64,000 nucleotides of DNA from Micromonospora sp. R77 (GCF_022747945.1 NZ_JALDST010000001.1:3348001-3412000), one strand, 5' to 3'; counted from the first letter of the stretch, positions 7,840 through 18,378 are shown. Made by a program: numbers and translations. The notes: generated from the sequence alone by a model not told the origin.

Positions 7840-10046
7840 CCACCATGAGAGAGACCGACATGACCACCTCCACGCCGGCACCGCACGGTACGGCGGACGC
7901 CCCCACCCCGGGCACACCCGCCGCCCACGGCAACCGCGGCGGCGGGCTGCTCGACCCGCAGCAGCTCGCCCGGTCGCTGCCGGACGCGCTGCGCAAGCTC
8001 GACCCGCGCACCCTGTGGCGCAACCCGGTCATGCTGATCGTCGAGATCGGCGCCGCCTACACCACCGTCCTCGCAGTGGCCGACCCGTCGGTCTTCGCGA
8101 TCGCCATCGTGGTCTGGCTCTGGCTGACCGTGGTCTTCGCCAACCTCGCCGAGGCCGTCGCCGAGGGCCGGGGCAAGGCGCAGGCCGCCGCCTTGCGCCG
8201 GGCGAAGACCGACACCGTCGCCACCCGCGCCCTCGACTGGACCGCGGGCGCCGCCCCCGACGCCTACCGCACCGAGTCGGTGCCGGCCCCGCAGCTCAAG
8301 CAGGGCGACATCGTCGTGGTGCAGGCCGGGGAGATCATCCCCGGCGACGGGGACGTGGTCGAGGGCATCGCCAGCGTCGACGAATCCGCGATCACCGGCG
8401 AGTCCGCACCGGTCATCCGGGAGTCCGGCGGCGACCGCAGCGCGGTCACCGGCGGCACCAAGGTCCTCTCCGACCGGATCGTCGTGCAGATCACGCAGAA
8501 GCCGGGCGAGAGCTTCATCGACCGGATGATCAACCTGGTCGAGGGCGCCAACCGGCAGAAGACCCCGAACGAGATCGCGCTGAACATCCTGCTCGCCGCG
8601 CTCACGATCATCTTCCTGCTGGCCGTGGTCACCCTCCAACCACTGGCCATCTTCTCCAAGAACTTCCAGGCCGCCGCGCCGGACACCGCGGCCGTCACCG
8701 ACGGCGGCATCACCGGCATCGTGCTGGTCTCGCTGCTGGTCTGCCTGATCCCCACCACCATCGGGGCGCTGCTGTCGGCGATCGGCATCGCCGGCATGGA
8801 CCGCCTGGTGCAGCGCAACGTCCTCGCCACCAGCGGCCGCGCCGTCGAGGCCGCGGGCGACGTCAACACCCTGCTGCTGGACAAGACCGGCACCATCACC
8901 CTCGGCAACCGGCAGGCCGCCGAGTTCGTCCCCGTCGCGGGCACGGACGCGGCGGCGGTGGCGGACGCGGCGCAGCTGTCCAGCCTCGCCGACGAGACCC
9001 CCGAGGGCCGCTCCATCGTCGTGCTGGCGAAGAACGAGTTCGGCCTGCGCGAACGCGAGCCGGGTCTCATCCCGCACGCCACCTTCGTACCCTTCACCGC
9101 CCAGACCCGGATGAGCGGCGTCGACCTCACCGCGGGCGACAGACCGGCGCGGCGGATCCGCAAGGGCGCCGCCGCCGCGGTGGCGAAGTGGGTACGCGAC
9201 AACGGCGGCCACCCCACCGAGCAGGTCGGCCAGATCGTCGACGAGATCAGCGGCATCGGCGGCACACCCCTGGTGGTGGCCGAGCAAGTCGACGGAGTAC
9301 CGGCCCGCACCCTCGGTGTCATCCACCTCAAGGATGTCGTCAAGGCCGGTATGCGGGAGCGCTTCGACGAGATGCGCGCGATGGGCATCCGCACCGTGAT
9401 GATCACCGGCGACAACCCCCGCACCGCGAAGGCCATCGCCGACGAGGCCGGCGTGGACGACTTCCTCGCCGAGGCCACCCCGGAGGACAAACTCGCCCTC
9501 ATCCGCAAGGAGCAGGAAGGCGGCCGGCTCGTCGCGATGACCGGCGACGGCACCAACGACGCCCCCGCCCTCGCCCAGGCCGACGTCGGCGTGGCGATGA
9601 ACACCGGCACGTCGGCGGCGAAGGAGGCCGGCAACATGGTCGACCTCGACTCCGACCCCACGAAACTCATCGAGATCGTGGAGATCGGCAAGCAACTGCT
9701 GATCACCCGCGGCGCGCTCACCACCTTCTCGATCTCCAACGACATCGCGAAGTACTTCGCGATCATCCCGGCCATCTTCGCCGGCATCTACCCGAGCCTG
9801 GAGACGCTCAACGTGATGCGGCTGGCCAGCCCGGCGTCGGCCATCCTCGCCGCGGTCATCTTCAACGCGCTGGTGATCATCGCGCTGATCCCGCTCGCCC
9901 TGCGGGGGGTGCGTTACCGGCCGGCGGCCGCGTCGAAGCTGCTCAGTCGCAACCTGCTGGTCTACGGACTGGGCGGCATCATCGTGCCGTTCGCCGGCAT
10001 CAAGCTCATCGACCTGCTCATCCAGCTCATCCCCGGGATCTCGTGA
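7836..10046 (+). CDS. kdpB: Potassium-transporting P-type ATPase subunit KdpB
   Basis: KdpB hydrolyses ATP to drive K+ import. The phosphorylation motif DKTGT is at about Asp349, with actuator motif TGES (ITGESAPVI) before it and hinge [11 protein letters not shown] after it. The GTG start at 7836 gives 736 residues and a 4-bp overlap with kdpA. In-frame ATGs at 7845 and 7860 exist, the latter with GAGAG upstream, so the N-terminus could be 8 residues shorter. A Pro/Ala/Gly-rich tail of about 40 residues precedes the conserved start of the domain. Confidence 0.96.
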   Translation: MTTMRETDMTTSTPAPHGTADAPTPGTPAAHGNRGGGLLDPQQLARSLPDALRKLDPRTLWRNPVMLIVEIGAAYTTVLAVADPSVFAIAIVVWLWLTVVFANLAEAVAEGRGKAQAAALRRAKTDTVATRALDWTAGAAPDAYRTESVPAPQLKQGDIVVVQAGEIIPGDGDVVEGIASVDESAITGESAPVIRESGGDRSAVTGGTKVLSDRIVVQITQKPGESFIDRMINLVEGANRQKTPNEIALNILLAALTIIFLLAVVTLQPLAIFSKNFQAAAPDTAAVTDGGITGIVLVSLLVCLIPTTIGALLSAIGIAGMDRLVQRNVLATSGRAVEAAGDVNTLLLDKTGTITLGNRQAAEFVPVAGTDAAAVADAAQLSSLADETPEGRSIVVLAKNEFGLREREPGLIPHATFVPFTAQTRMSGVDLTAGDRPARRIRKGAAAAVAKWVRDNGGHPTEQVGQIVDEISGIGGTPLVVAEQVDGVPARTLGVIHLKDVVKAGMRERFDEMRAMGIRTVMITGDNPRTAKAIADEAGVDDFLAEATPEDKLALIRKEQEGGRLVAMTGDGTNDAPALAQADVGVAMNTGTSAAKEAGNMVDLDSDPTKLIEIVEIGKQLLITRGALTTFSISNDIAKYFAIIPAIFAGIYPSLETLNVMRLASPASAILAAVIFNALVIIALIPLALRGVRYRPAAASKLLSRNLLVYGLGGIIVPFAGIKLIDLLIQLIPGIS

Positions 10047-10927
10047 TGCGCCTACCCACCTGGCTCGCCCAGCACCTCGCCGCCCTGCGCGCCCTGCTGG
10101 TCCTCACCGTCCTGCTCGGCCTCGCGTACCCGCTCGCTCTGGTCGCGGTCGGCCGGCTCCCCGGCCTCGCCGAGCGCACCGACGGGTCGCTGGTGACCGC
10201 GCACGGGCACCCGGTCGGCAGCGCCCTGATCGGGCAGTCGTTCACCGACGCGGCCGGCAACCCCGTCCCGCGCTATTTCCAGTCCCGCCCCTCCGCCGCC
10301 GGCGACGGCTACGACCCGACCGCCACCGCAGCCAGCAACCTCGGCCCGGAGGACATCGTCGACACCCTCGCCACCGACCCCGAGGGTTCCCGGCGGAGCC
10401 TGCTCACCCAGGTCTGCGCGCGCAGCAGAGCCATCGGGGAGTTCGAGGGCGTCGACGGCGCCCGCCCCTACTGCACGGCGGACGGAGTAGGGGCCGTCCT
10501 GGCGGTCTTCCGCCGCGACGGCCTGACCGGCCCCGCCACCCGGGTGGTCAGCGTCAACCAGGCCGCACCCGCCACCCCCTTCCTCAGCGACTACGAGGGC
10601 GTACCCGTGGAGCCGGCCACGCCCGGCGAGGACTACCGGGCGACCGGGGCCACCATCGTCGCGATCCGCGGGGCCGCGCCCGCCGACCCCGCGGTGCCGG
10701 CCGACGCGGTCACCGCCAGCGGCAGCGGCCTCGACCCGCACATTTCCCCGGCGTACGCGAAAATCCAGGTCGCGCGGGTGGCGCGCGAGCGCGGCGCGGA
10801 CCCGGCCGCGGTCCAGCGTCTCGTCGAGGAGCACACCAGCGGCCGGACGCTCGGTTTCCTGGGCGCACCCGCGGTGAACGTGCTGGAACTCAACCTCGCG
10901 CTCGACGAGACGCTCCCGGCACCCTGA
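10046..10927 (+). CDS. kdpC: Potassium-transporting ATPase subunit KdpC
   Basis: This 293-residue protein has one N-terminal membrane helix (about residues 12-32) and an external domain. KdpC landmarks include LIGQSF, YFQSRPSA, SNLGP and, late in the protein, SGSGLDPHISPAYA, then a PAVNVLELNLAL end. It is longer than the usual 190-200 residues because of an insertion of about 90 residues between SNLGP and SGSGLDPHIS, which is common in actinobacteria. ATG at 10046 overlaps the kdpB stop by 1 bp. Confidence 0.93.
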   Translation: MRLPTWLAQHLAALRALLVLTVLLGLAYPLALVAVGRLPGLAERTDGSLVTAHGHPVGSALIGQSFTDAAGNPVPRYFQSRPSAAGDGYDPTATAASNLGPEDIVDTLATDPEGSRRSLLTQVCARSRAIGEFEGVDGARPYCTADGVGAVLAVFRRDGLTGPATRVVSVNQAAPATPFLSDYEGVPVEPATPGEDYRATGATIVAIRGAAPADPAVPADAVTASGSGLDPHISPAYAKIQVARVARERGADPAAVQRLVEEHTSGRTLGFLGAPAVNVLELNLALDETLPAP

Positions 10928-11014
10928 ACACGGTGGTGCCGGGCCGCGACGCGCCACGCCGGCCCGGCGACCACCATCGCGCCGCCGATCGCCCTGGGGG
11001 AAGGAGGAACTGCT

Positions 11015-13564
11015 GTGCCGCGAGGGGAACTACGCATCCATCTCGGCGCCGCACCCGGCGTCGGCAAGACCTACGCCATGCTCGAAGAGGCGCGGCGCCG
11101 CGCCGAACGCGGCACCGACGTGGTCATCGCGCTCGTCGAGACGCACGGCCGGCCGCACACCGCCGCCATGATCGGCGACCTGGAGACCCTGCCCCGCCGC
11201 GTCATCACCCACCGCGGCGCCGACTTCACCGAGATGGACCTCGACGCGGTGCTCGCCCGCCGTCCGGAGGTGGCCGTGGTCGACGAACTCGCCCACACCA
11301 ACGTCCCCGGCTCCCGCCACGAGAAGCGCTGGCAGGACGTCCAGGACCTCCTCGACGCCGGTATCACCGTGCTCACCACCGTCAACATCCAACACCTGGA
11401 ATCGCTCAACGACGTCGTCGCCCAGATCACCGGCACCACCCAACGCGAGACCGTCCCCGACGCCGTCGTCCGCGCCGCCGAACAGGTGGAGCTGGTCGAC
11501 ATGACCCCGGAGGCCCTGCGCCGTCGGATGGCGCACGGCAACATCTACCGGCCCGACAAGATCGACGCCGCGCTCGGCAACTACTTCCGCGTCGGCAACC
11601 TCACCGCGCTGCGCGAGCTGGCCCTGCTCTGGCTCGCCGACAAGGTGGACGCGCAACTCGACGCCTACCGCGCCCAACAGGGCATCTCCGCCACCTGGGA
11701 GGCCCGCGAACGGGTCGTCGTCGCGCTCACCGGCGGACCCGAGGGCGAGACACTCATCCGCCGCGCCGCCCGGATCGCCGCCCGCGGCAGGGGCGCCGAC
11801 CTGCTCGCCGTACACGTCGCCCGCAGCGACGGCCTCGCCGGCGCCGACCCCGCCCGACTCGCCCGCCAGCGGGTCCTGGTGGAGAGCCTCGGCGGCACCT
11901 ACCACCAGGTCCTCGGCACCGACATCCCGGCCGCGTTGCTGGCATTCGCCCGCGGCGTGAACGCCACCCAACTGGTGCTCGGCGCCAGCCGGCGGGGTCG
12001 CTTCGCCCAGCTGTTCGCCCGCGGGGTCGGGGTCACCACCACCGCGCTGTCCGGGCCGATCGACGTCCACCTCGTCACCCATCCGCAGGCCGGCCGTGGC
12101 CGCGCCGGCGGGGTCCCGGCGGCGCTGTCGCGCCGCCGCCGGCTGCTGGGGTTCGGCCTCGCGTCGCTGGGCATGCCGCTGCTCACGTGGCTGCTGAGGG
12201 CGCTGCCCGACCTGACGCTGACCAACGACATCCTGCTCTTCCTCGCCGGCGTCGTCGGCGTGGCGCTGGTCGGCGGGCTGTGGCCGGCGCTGGTCGCCGC
12301 GCTCGGCGGCTCGCTGCTGCTCAACTGGTTCTTCACCCCGCCCTACCACACCCTGACCATCGCCGAGGCGGACAACCTGCTGGCCCTCGGCGTCTTCGTC
12401 GGCGTCGCCGTCGCGGTCAGCTGGGTCGTCGACGTCGCCGCCCGGCGTACCCGGGAGGCGGCGCGGGCGTCCGCCGACGCGCAGACGCTGGCCACCGTCG
12501 CCGGCGGCGTGCTGCGCGGTGAGCGTGCGCTCCCCGCGCTGCTGGACCGGCTGCGGGAGACGTTCGGCCTGCGCGCGGTCAGCGTGCTCGAGCTGACCGC
12601 CGAGGCCGAAGGCCGACCCGCCCGCGCCCGGGAGGAGAGCGCCTGGCAGGTCGCGGCCAGCGTCGGAGAGGCGCCTCCCGGCAGTCCCAGCGCCGGGGAG
12701 ACCGCCGTACCCGTGGACGACCGGCTCACCGTCGTGCTGGCCGGCCGGCGACTGGAAGCCGCCGACCGGCGGGTGGTCGAGGCCTTCGCCGCGCAGGCCG
12801 CCGTCGCGCTGCGCCAGGAACGCCTCGCCGAGGAGGCCGCCACCGCCCGGCCGCTGGCCGAGGCCGACCGGATGCGTACCGCGCTGCTCGCCGCCGTCAG
12901 CCACGACCTGCGTACGCCGCTCGCCTCCGCCAAGGCCGCCGTGTCCAGCCTGCGCAGCCACGACGTCGAGTTCGACGCCGACGACCGCGAGGAACTGCTC
13001 GCCACGGCCGACGAGTCGCTGGACCGCCTCGGCCGCCTGGTGGCGAACCTGCTGGACATGAGCCGGCTCCAAGCCGGCGCGCTGGGGGTGACCCGGACCG
13101 CGATCGGGCTGGAGGACGCCGTACCCCGAGCCCTGGACGAGCTGGGCCCCGACGCGGCGGACGTGGCCACGGACATCCAGGCTGACCTGCCGGCGGCGCT
13201 GGCCGACCCAGGGCTGCTGGAACGGGTCCTGGTCAACATCGTCGCCAACGCGCTGCGACACAGCCCACCCGGCCAGCCACCGCGCGTCACCGCCAGCGCC
13301 CACGCCGGGCAGGTCGAGCTGCGGGTCATCGACACCGGTCCCGGCATCCCCGCCGATCAGTGGGAACACGTCTTCCTGCCGTTCCAGCGCCTCGGCGACC
13401 GGGACAACACCACCGGCGTGGGGCTCGGTCTCGCCCTGTCCCGCGGCCTCATCGAGGCGATGGGTGGCAGCATCACCCCCGAGACCACCCCCGGCGGCGG
13501 CCTGACCATGGTGCTACGCCTACCCGCCGCCGCACCGACCAGCGCGGAAGGGCCGCAGGAATGA
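11015..13564 (+). CDS. kdpD: Sensor histidine kinase KdpD
   Basis: This 849-residue sensor controls kdp expression with KdpE. Order of domains: N-terminal KdpD ATP-binding region with Walker A GVGKTYAM (about 17-24) and VDELAHTN; a universal-stress-protein domain (about 230-350); a four-helix membrane region (about 380-480); a GAF-like domain; and the kinase core with H-box SHDLRTPLASAK (His630), N-box NIVANALRHS and G-boxes DTGPGIP and GVGLGLALS. GTG start at 11015 has GGAGGA upstream. It overlaps kdpE by 4 bp. It follows kdpC after 87 bp on the same strand. Confidence 0.95.
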   Translation: MPRGELRIHLGAAPGVGKTYAMLEEARRRAERGTDVVIALVETHGRPHTAAMIGDLETLPRRVITHRGADFTEMDLDAVLARRPEVAVVDELAHTNVPGSRHEKRWQDVQDLLDAGITVLTTVNIQHLESLNDVVAQITGTTQRETVPDAVVRAAEQVELVDMTPEALRRRMAHGNIYRPDKIDAALGNYFRVGNLTALRELALLWLADKVDAQLDAYRAQQGISATWEARERVVVALTGGPEGETLIRRAARIAARGRGADLLAVHVARSDGLAGADPARLARQRVLVESLGGTYHQVLGTDIPAALLAFARGVNATQLVLGASRRGRFAQLFARGVGVTTTALSGPIDVHLVTHPQAGRGRAGGVPAALSRRRRLLGFGLASLGMPLLTWLLRALPDLTLTNDILLFLAGVVGVALVGGLWPALVAALGGSLLLNWFFTPPYHTLTIAEADNLLALGVFVGVAVAVSWVVDVAARRTREAARASADAQTLATVAGGVLRGERALPALLDRLRETFGLRAVSVLELTAEAEGRPARAREESAWQVAASVGEAPPGSPSAGETAVPVDDRLTVVLAGRRLEAADRRVVEAFAAQAAVALRQERLAEEAATARPLAEADRMRTALLAAVSHDLRTPLASAKAAVSSLRSHDVEFDADDREELLATADESLDRLGRLVANLLDMSRLQAGALGVTRTAIGLEDAVPRALDELGPDAADVATDIQADLPAALADPGLLERVLVNIVANALRHSPPGQPPRVTASAHAGQVELRVIDTGPGIPADQWEHVFLPFQRLGDRDNTTGVGLGLALSRGLIEAMGGSITPETTPGGGLTMVLRLPAAAPTSAEGPQE

Positions 13565-14259
13565 TCCGCATCCTCGTCGTCGACGACGAACCGCAGATCC
13601 TGCGCGCCCTGCGGATCAACCTGCGTGCCCGCGGCTACGACGTCCAGGTCGCCGACACCGGCACCGCCGCCCTCAAGACCGCGGCCAGCCACCCACCGGA
13701 CCTGGTGGTACTCGACCTGGGCCTGCCCGACATCGACGGCGTCGACGTCATCCGCGGACTGCGCGGGTGGACCACCGTGCCGATCATCGTGCTCTCCGGC
13801 CGGGCCGGCAGCGAGGACAAGGTCGCCGCCCTCGACGCCGGCGCCGACGACTACGTCACCAAACCGTTCGGCGTCGACGAACTCCTCGCCCGCATCCGCG
13901 CGGTCACCCGCCGCCTCGCCGCCACACCGGCCGACGGCGCCGCGTCCGGCGCGACGGCCGCGCCCCGCGTCGGCCGGCACACCGTCAACCTCGTCGACCG
14001 CACCGTCACCCGCGACGACGGCGTCGAGGTGCGGCTCACCCCCACCCAGTGGGCCATGCTGGAGAAACTGCTGCGCCACCCCGGCAAGCTGGTCAGCCAA
14101 CGGCAGCTCCTGCACGACGTCTGGGGGCCGGAATACCAGCACGAGACCAACTACCTGCGCCAGTACATGGCCCAGCTGCGCCGCAAGCTCGAAGACGACC
14201 CCGCCCGCCCCCGGCACCTCATCACCGAGCCCGGAATGGGCTACCGTTACCGGCCCTGA
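13561..14259 (+). CDS. kdpE: Response regulator KdpE
   Basis: This 232-residue OmpR/PhoB-type regulator has a receiver domain (residues 1-120; acidic pair Asp8-Asp9, phospho-acceptor Asp52 in VVLDLGLPD, Lys in VTKPFG) and a C-terminal winged helix ending GMGYRYRP. It overlaps kdpD by 4 bp (ATGA). Known KdpE activates kdpFABC under K+ limitation. A hairpin terminator overlaps its stop codon. Confidence 0.95.
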   Translation: MIRILVVDDEPQILRALRINLRARGYDVQVADTGTAALKTAASHPPDLVVLDLGLPDIDGVDVIRGLRGWTTVPIIVLSGRAGSEDKVAALDAGADDYVTKPFGVDELLARIRAVTRRLAATPADGAASGATAAPRVGRHTVNLVDRTVTRDDGVEVRLTPTQWAMLEKLLRHPGKLVSQRQLLHDVWGPEYQHETNYLRQYMAQLRRKLEDDPARPRHLITEPGMGYRYRP

Positions 14260-14280
14260 GCCTCCGTCCCGTGGAGGCTC
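14258..14280 (+). terminator. Hairpin terminator of the kdp operon
   Basis: GAGCCTCC (14258-14265) pairs with GGAGGCTC (14273-14280) over a 7-base loop, starting inside the kdpE stop codon. Confidence 0.6.
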
Positions 14281-14385
14281 CGGTGCAGCAGGCGAGGCCG
14301 GCGATGAGGTCGTCGCCGAGGCGGGCGGCGGCTCGGCGTAGCGCCGCCCGCCCCGGAGGGACCGGCCGAGTAGCCCGGTGTGCGG

Positions 14386-14802
14386 CTACAGGAACTCGCT
14401 GCGGTAGGTCGAGGCCAGCTCCGCCGCGCGGCGGCGGCGTTCCGCGACTTCCTTCGGCGACAGCTGCGGCGGCGGCGCGTCCCGGCCCGCGAGGACGTCG
14501 CCGATACGCAGGAAGTACTCGTCCTGCCCGGCAGGGGTGCACATGCAGAGCATCCGGGCCGGCGCGCCGGAGACGTTGCGGAAGTTGTGCGGCGCGTTCG
14601 CCGGGATGTTGACGGTGGACCCGGCCCGTACGGTGTGCCGCTCGCCGCGGAAGGTGAACTCGATCTCGCCCTCGAGGATCGTGAACATCTCCTCGAAGTC
14701 GTGCCGGTGCGGCGGCGGGCCGCCGCCGTCCGGACCACCACGACGGGCGGTGTTTCGTCCGGTGACTGAAGGGCATCTCTGTATCGGGGTCATCGACTCC
14801 AA
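14386..14802 (-). CDS. Cupin-domain protein, possibly 5'-truncated
   Basis: This 138-residue protein has a single cupin barrel with metal-binding motif 1 PPPHRHDFEEMF (His residues about 31-33) and motif 2 NIPANAPHNFRN. It resembles quercetin-dioxygenase-like and other small cupins. The first 22 residues (around TPIQRCPSVTGRNTARRG) do not look like the usual cupin N-terminus, and the conserved part starts abruptly at GPDGGGPP. An earlier deletion or frameshift may have removed about 30 residues. Function is unknown. Confidence 0.6.
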   Translation of the reverse strand: MESMTPIQRCPSVTGRNTARRGGPDGGGPPPHRHDFEEMFTILEGEIEFTFRGERHTVRAGSTVNIPANAPHNFRNVSGAPARMLCMCTPAGQDEYFLRIGDVLAGRDAPPPQLSPKEVAERRRRAAELASTYRSEFL

Positions 14803-14963
14803 CGTTGCGCCGGCAACGCGGTGCCATCCACCGCATAGCCGGCGGACGGCTGCCCAGACCTCGCGGCCTTCCCCTCGTCAGTCCTCCGGTTCGGGATCAC
14901 AAGCTGGTGCGCTCCGCAGCGGGCGTACGTGATCGTCGGACCGGTCCCGGAAGGTATGTGGTG

Positions 14964-15917
14964 ATGAGCGTAGAACTGTCCGCCGGCCGCGCGAGTACGC
15001 CCCGTCCGGCGCCGAAGCCGCTGATCGAGGGCACCCAGTCGGCCGGCTCCCTGATGATGTTGTGGATCTTCCTGGTGCTGCCGGTTGCGGCGCTGATCGC
15101 GGCGGTGCCGCTGGCCTGGGGCCGGGGTCTGTCCGGGCTGGACGCCACGATGGCCGTCGTGGGCTACGTGATCGCGATGGCCGGCGCGACTGTCGGGTTC
15201 CACCGGCATCTCACCCACCGATCGTTCAAGGCCCGCCGCGGCCTGCACATCGCGCTGGCGGTGGCCGGCAGTCTCGCCGTGCAGGGAAGCCCCACCAAGT
15301 GGGTGGCCGACCATCGCCGCCATCACGCGTTCACCGACCGGGAGGGCGATCCGCACTCGCCGTGGCGCTACGGCACCGGCGTGGCGGCGCTGGCCAAGGG
15401 ACTGCTCCACTCCCACCTGGGATGGCTGCTGAATCGGGAGATCACCAACAAGGCCCGCTTCGCCCCTGACCTGCTCGCCAACCGCGACATCAGGGTCGTG
15501 GACCGACTGTTCGGACCGTTGGTGGCCGCGTCGCTGCTGCTCCCGGCGGTGATCGGTGGTCTGGCCAGTGGCTCGTGGGCCGGGGCGTTGACCGGATTCT
15601 TCTGGGCCGGGTTGGTCCGTATAGCGGTGGTGCACCATGTCACCTGGTCGGTGAACTCGATCTGTCACGTCGTGGGTCAGCGGCCGTTCGCCAGCAAGGA
15701 CAAGGCCACGAACTTCTGGCCGTTGGCGCTCCTGTCATTCGGGGAGAGCTGGCACAACTCCCACCACGCCGACCCCACCGCTGCCCGCCACGGTGTGCTG
15801 CGCGGGCAGATCGATCCCGCCGCCCGGCTGATCTGGCTCTTCGAGAAGCTCGGCTGGGCCCGCGACGTCCGCTGGCCCGACCCGGCACGCCTGGCCGCCC
15901 GCCGCACCAACCCATGA
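14964..15917 (+). CDS. Acyl-CoA/delta-9 fatty acid desaturase
   Basis: This 317-residue membrane di-iron desaturase has the three histidine boxes HRHLTH (80-85), HRRHH (117-121) and HNSHH (264-268), plus the WHNSHHADP context typical of acyl-CoA delta-9 desaturases. It introduces a cis double bond into fatty acyl chains, probably to adjust membrane fluidity. ATG 14964 is chosen over nearby GTGs because GGAAGG lies 9 bp upstream. It has two pairs of membrane helices and is apparently monocistronic. Confidence 0.9.
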   Translation: MSVELSAGRASTPRPAPKPLIEGTQSAGSLMMLWIFLVLPVAALIAAVPLAWGRGLSGLDATMAVVGYVIAMAGATVGFHRHLTHRSFKARRGLHIALAVAGSLAVQGSPTKWVADHRRHHAFTDREGDPHSPWRYGTGVAALAKGLLHSHLGWLLNREITNKARFAPDLLANRDIRVVDRLFGPLVAASLLLPAVIGGLASGSWAGALTGFFWAGLVRIAVVHHVTWSVNSICHVVGQRPFASKDKATNFWPLALLSFGESWHNSHHADPTAARHGVLRGQIDPAARLIWLFEKLGWARDVRWPDPARLAARRTNP

Positions 15918-16148
15918 CCGGCCGGGAGCCTCGCCGACCCGAGAGACACCTCGCACCAGGATGCCCGCCGGCACCGATGGCAGGCGTCACGTCCCAGCCA
16001 GATGCTCGGCGGGATCGGCGCACGGCTGTCCCGCGTCGGTCACAGGTCGTAACGGTAGGCGCTGCGGCGCCTGCACCCGGTCGGCGCGCCTCTCGGCGAG
16101 TGCCGTTGAGGCGGCACCGCGGATCGCCGCCGGCCGGACAGGCGACCG

Positions 16149-16880
16149 CTACGCGTCGAGGATGTGGGCGAGCATCGCGGGGTCGCTGAGGACGCCGTGG
16201 GCCACCTCGGTCAGTTTGCGGTTGTGGCGGCGGGCGTAGCCGCGGATGGCAGCGAACGCCTCGTCGACACCGAGGCCGGTCGCCTGCGCGACCGCGCCCT
16301 TGGCCTGCTCGATGACGATGCGGCTGTTCAACGCACCCTGCAGCTGCTCGGTGAGGAGTTCGCCCCGGCGGATGGCGCGCTCCTGCAGCAGTCCGATCGC
16401 GGCGACGTCCGCCAGGGCCTGCATGACCGGCACATCGGTGCCCGCGAAGTCGCCGCCCTTGGTGTCACCGAAGACGTTCAAGGCCCCGATCACCTGCGTG
16501 CGCAGCCGCAGCGGGAACGCGTGCACCGATTGGAAACCCGCCGCGGTGGCCCGGGGCGCGAACCGGGGCCACCGGTCGCTCGCCTTCGCCAGATCGACGT
16601 TGATGACGGGGACACCGGTCCGGAAGGCTTCCTGGCAGGGACCCTCGTGGGTCTGCAGCTGGAACAGCTCCACAAGTTTGACGTTCTCGTTCGAGCCGGC
16701 CATGAACTCGAGCCGGCCGTCCCGGCCGGCGAGGACGAGCCCCACAGCCGCCGCGCTGACCAGGTCGGCCGCGCGATCGGTGAGCATGTGCAGGAAGTCC
16801 ATCAGGTCGAAGTCGTCCACCAGGGTGTCGGCCACCTCGACGAAGATCGTCGCCATCCGTTCGGCTGAGACGATGGTCAT
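16149..16880 (-). CDS. GAF and ANTAR domain regulator
   Basis: This 243-residue protein has a GAF sensory domain (about 25-160; EGPCQEAF and NVFGDTKGG landmarks) and a C-terminal ANTAR RNA-binding domain (about 175-240; IEQAKGAVAQATG, YARRHNRKLTEVA). ANTAR proteins act as antiterminators or RNA-level regulators. GGAGG lies 5 bp before the ATG at 16880. It follows the other GAF-ANTAR gene by 32 bp on the same strand, so the two likely form one transcript. Confidence 0.88.
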   Translation of the reverse strand: MTIVSAERMATIFVEVADTLVDDFDLMDFLHMLTDRAADLVSAAAVGLVLAGRDGRLEFMAGSNENVKLVELFQLQTHEGPCQEAFRTGVPVINVDLAKASDRWPRFAPRATAAGFQSVHAFPLRLRTQVIGALNVFGDTKGGDFAGTDVPVMQALADVAAIGLLQERAIRRGELLTEQLQGALNSRIVIEQAKGAVAQATGLGVDEAFAAIRGYARRHNRKLTEVAHGVLSDPAMLAHILDA

Positions 16881-16912
16881 GCTTGCCTCCCGGCTTGTCC
16901 GGCTGTGGACGG

Positions 16913-17665
16913 TCATGGGGATCCTCCGGATTGCGACCCGTCGCGGTCGAGCCGTAGCCGCCGCGCGACGATGTCCCGGACCACGTCGCTGAGACGGCGA
17001 TTCTCCGCGTAGGCGTGGGCACGGATCCGTGCCGTCGCCTGACCGATTGGTATCCCGAGCTGCACCATGACCATGCCCTGCGCTTGGAACAACTCCGCAC
17101 GGTACTCGCCCGCGTCGTCGTCGATGTCGGCGATGCCGCTGCTTGCCGCCTGTTCCTGCCGGTCGAGCAGGGCGGTCACCGTGACGTCGGCGAAGGTTAG
17201 GGCGTCGGCGAACTCCGCGGCGGTCAACCGCCCCGTGCGGTCCCGGAACACGTCCAGGACGCCGAGACGGGCGGCGCCGATCTGCAGCGGGAACGCGAAC
17301 ACCGCGCGGAGACCGCCGTCGTGGGCGGCGGGAGCGTAGAACGGCCAACGATCGCCCTCCCTGGCCATGAGGTCCGGAAGATCCGAGACCAACACCGGAC
17401 GGCGGCTGGTGAAGGCGTCCACGCAGGGGCCCTCGCCGAACATGGACTGCAACTCCTCGAGGCGTTCGCTGGCCGGGTCGGACGCGGCGGTCACCGCACC
17501 GATACCGTCCTCCGTCATCACGCTGATCCCGACCCCGCACGCCGACAGTTCCCGCGCGGCGACGTCGCAGACCCGCCGCAGCAGGTCGTCCCTGCCGTCG
17601 GGCCCGGGGGCCCGCCGCAGGACGAGGTTCCTGAGGTACGAGACGCGGTCATCCACGGCTCGCAC
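16913..17665 (-). CDS. GAF and ANTAR domain regulator
   Basis: This 250-residue protein is a paralogue of its downstream neighbour. The GAF domain (about 25-165) contains FGEGPCVDAF and GVLDVFRDRTG. The ANTAR part (about 185-245) contains QAQGMVMVQLGIPIGQA and HAYAENRRLSDVV. The tandem pair suggests that two related signals feed the same RNA-level response, or that the proteins heterodimerise. The signal is unknown. Confidence 0.87.
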   Translation of the reverse strand: MRAVDDRVSYLRNLVLRRAPGPDGRDDLLRRVCDVAARELSACGVGISVMTEDGIGAVTAASDPASERLEELQSMFGEGPCVDAFTSRRPVLVSDLPDLMAREGDRWPFYAPAAHDGGLRAVFAFPLQIGAARLGVLDVFRDRTGRLTAAEFADALTFADVTVTALLDRQEQAASSGIADIDDDAGEYRAELFQAQGMVMVQLGIPIGQATARIRAHAYAENRRLSDVVRDIVARRLRLDRDGSQSGGSP

Positions 17666-17967
17666 CGACGGCGCGGTTGGCTGGCGCGCCCAGGTTGGGC
17701 GGTGACAGTGAGCAGGAAGTCACGAAATTTGGATCGAGCACAGCGGCACCTTCCAGGTGCGGTGCCGCCGGAGGGCTGGGGCAGCAGAACTCGCGGAGTG
17801 TTTCCGTCAGCCTAGCCCCGAATCGACGTCGGCGTATGGAGGCCTTCGGTCGCTCCGATCGTCGGGCGTTCGCGCATCGGGTCATGCGGCGGTAGTGTCG
17901 AGCTGCGGCCCTTCGCGGTCGTTGCCCAAGCCCCCGGCATCAGGTGACTCGTGCCGAGGTGGGACTG

Positions 17968-18378
17968 ATGGTCCAGGTATCCGGTGACCATTTCGTCATC
18001 AACGTGCTGACCGCCCCGCGACCTCCTGCCGCCCTGGTGTGCCTGGCGGGTGAGATCGACATGGACGCCGACCCGGCATTGGCGGGCGTGGTCGACCGGC
18101 TGTCCGCCGTGGCGCCGTCCGAGGTCGTCGTGGATCTGGCCGACGTAACCTTCGCCTCCTCGACGCTGCTCAACTTCCTCGCCCGGGCGCACCTCGCCCT
18201 CACCGCCGACACGGCGCTGATCGTGTGCCGCCCCGGGCCCCACACCCGGCGGCTGCTGGAGATGACGGGCGTGGGGAAGTTGGTGACGATGCGCGGCGAC
18301 CTGCCGCCGTCCGGCTACTGGATGCCGCACGCCGCCGCGCGGCCGGAGGATCCGCCCGCCCTCGGCGACATCGACTGA
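17968..18378 (+). CDS. STAS-domain anti-anti-sigma factor
   Basis: This protein of about 136 residues has a STAS domain: LVCLAGEIDMDADPAL, then VVVDLADVTFASSTLLNFL, where a Ser at the SS pair matches the regulatory phosphorylation site of SpoIIAA/RsbV proteins. It would release a sigma factor by binding an RsbW-like kinase. Two such kinases are at 341-775 and 3116-3631, and a SigB/SigF-type sigma gene lies 1.5 kb downstream. The start at ATG 17968 is provisional; GTG 17944 adds eight residues. Confidence 0.8.
   Translation: MVQVSGDHFVINVLTAPRPPAALVCLAGEIDMDADPALAGVVDRLSAVAPSEVVVDLADVTFASSTLLNFLARAHLALTADTALIVCRPGPHTRRLLEMTGVGKLVTMRGDLPPSGYWMPHAAARPEDPPALGDID

Noticed and set aside
7311..9695. 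Very long open frame on the minus strand opposite kdpA-kdpB
   Set aside because: Its translation is low-complexity Gly/Asp/Val/Arg-rich and it lies wholly opposite kdpA and kdpB, which have clear family motifs; GC-rich third positions create such shadows.
11030..13369. 779-codon open frame opposite kdpD
   Set aside because: Same cause; no family features, and kdpD is certain.
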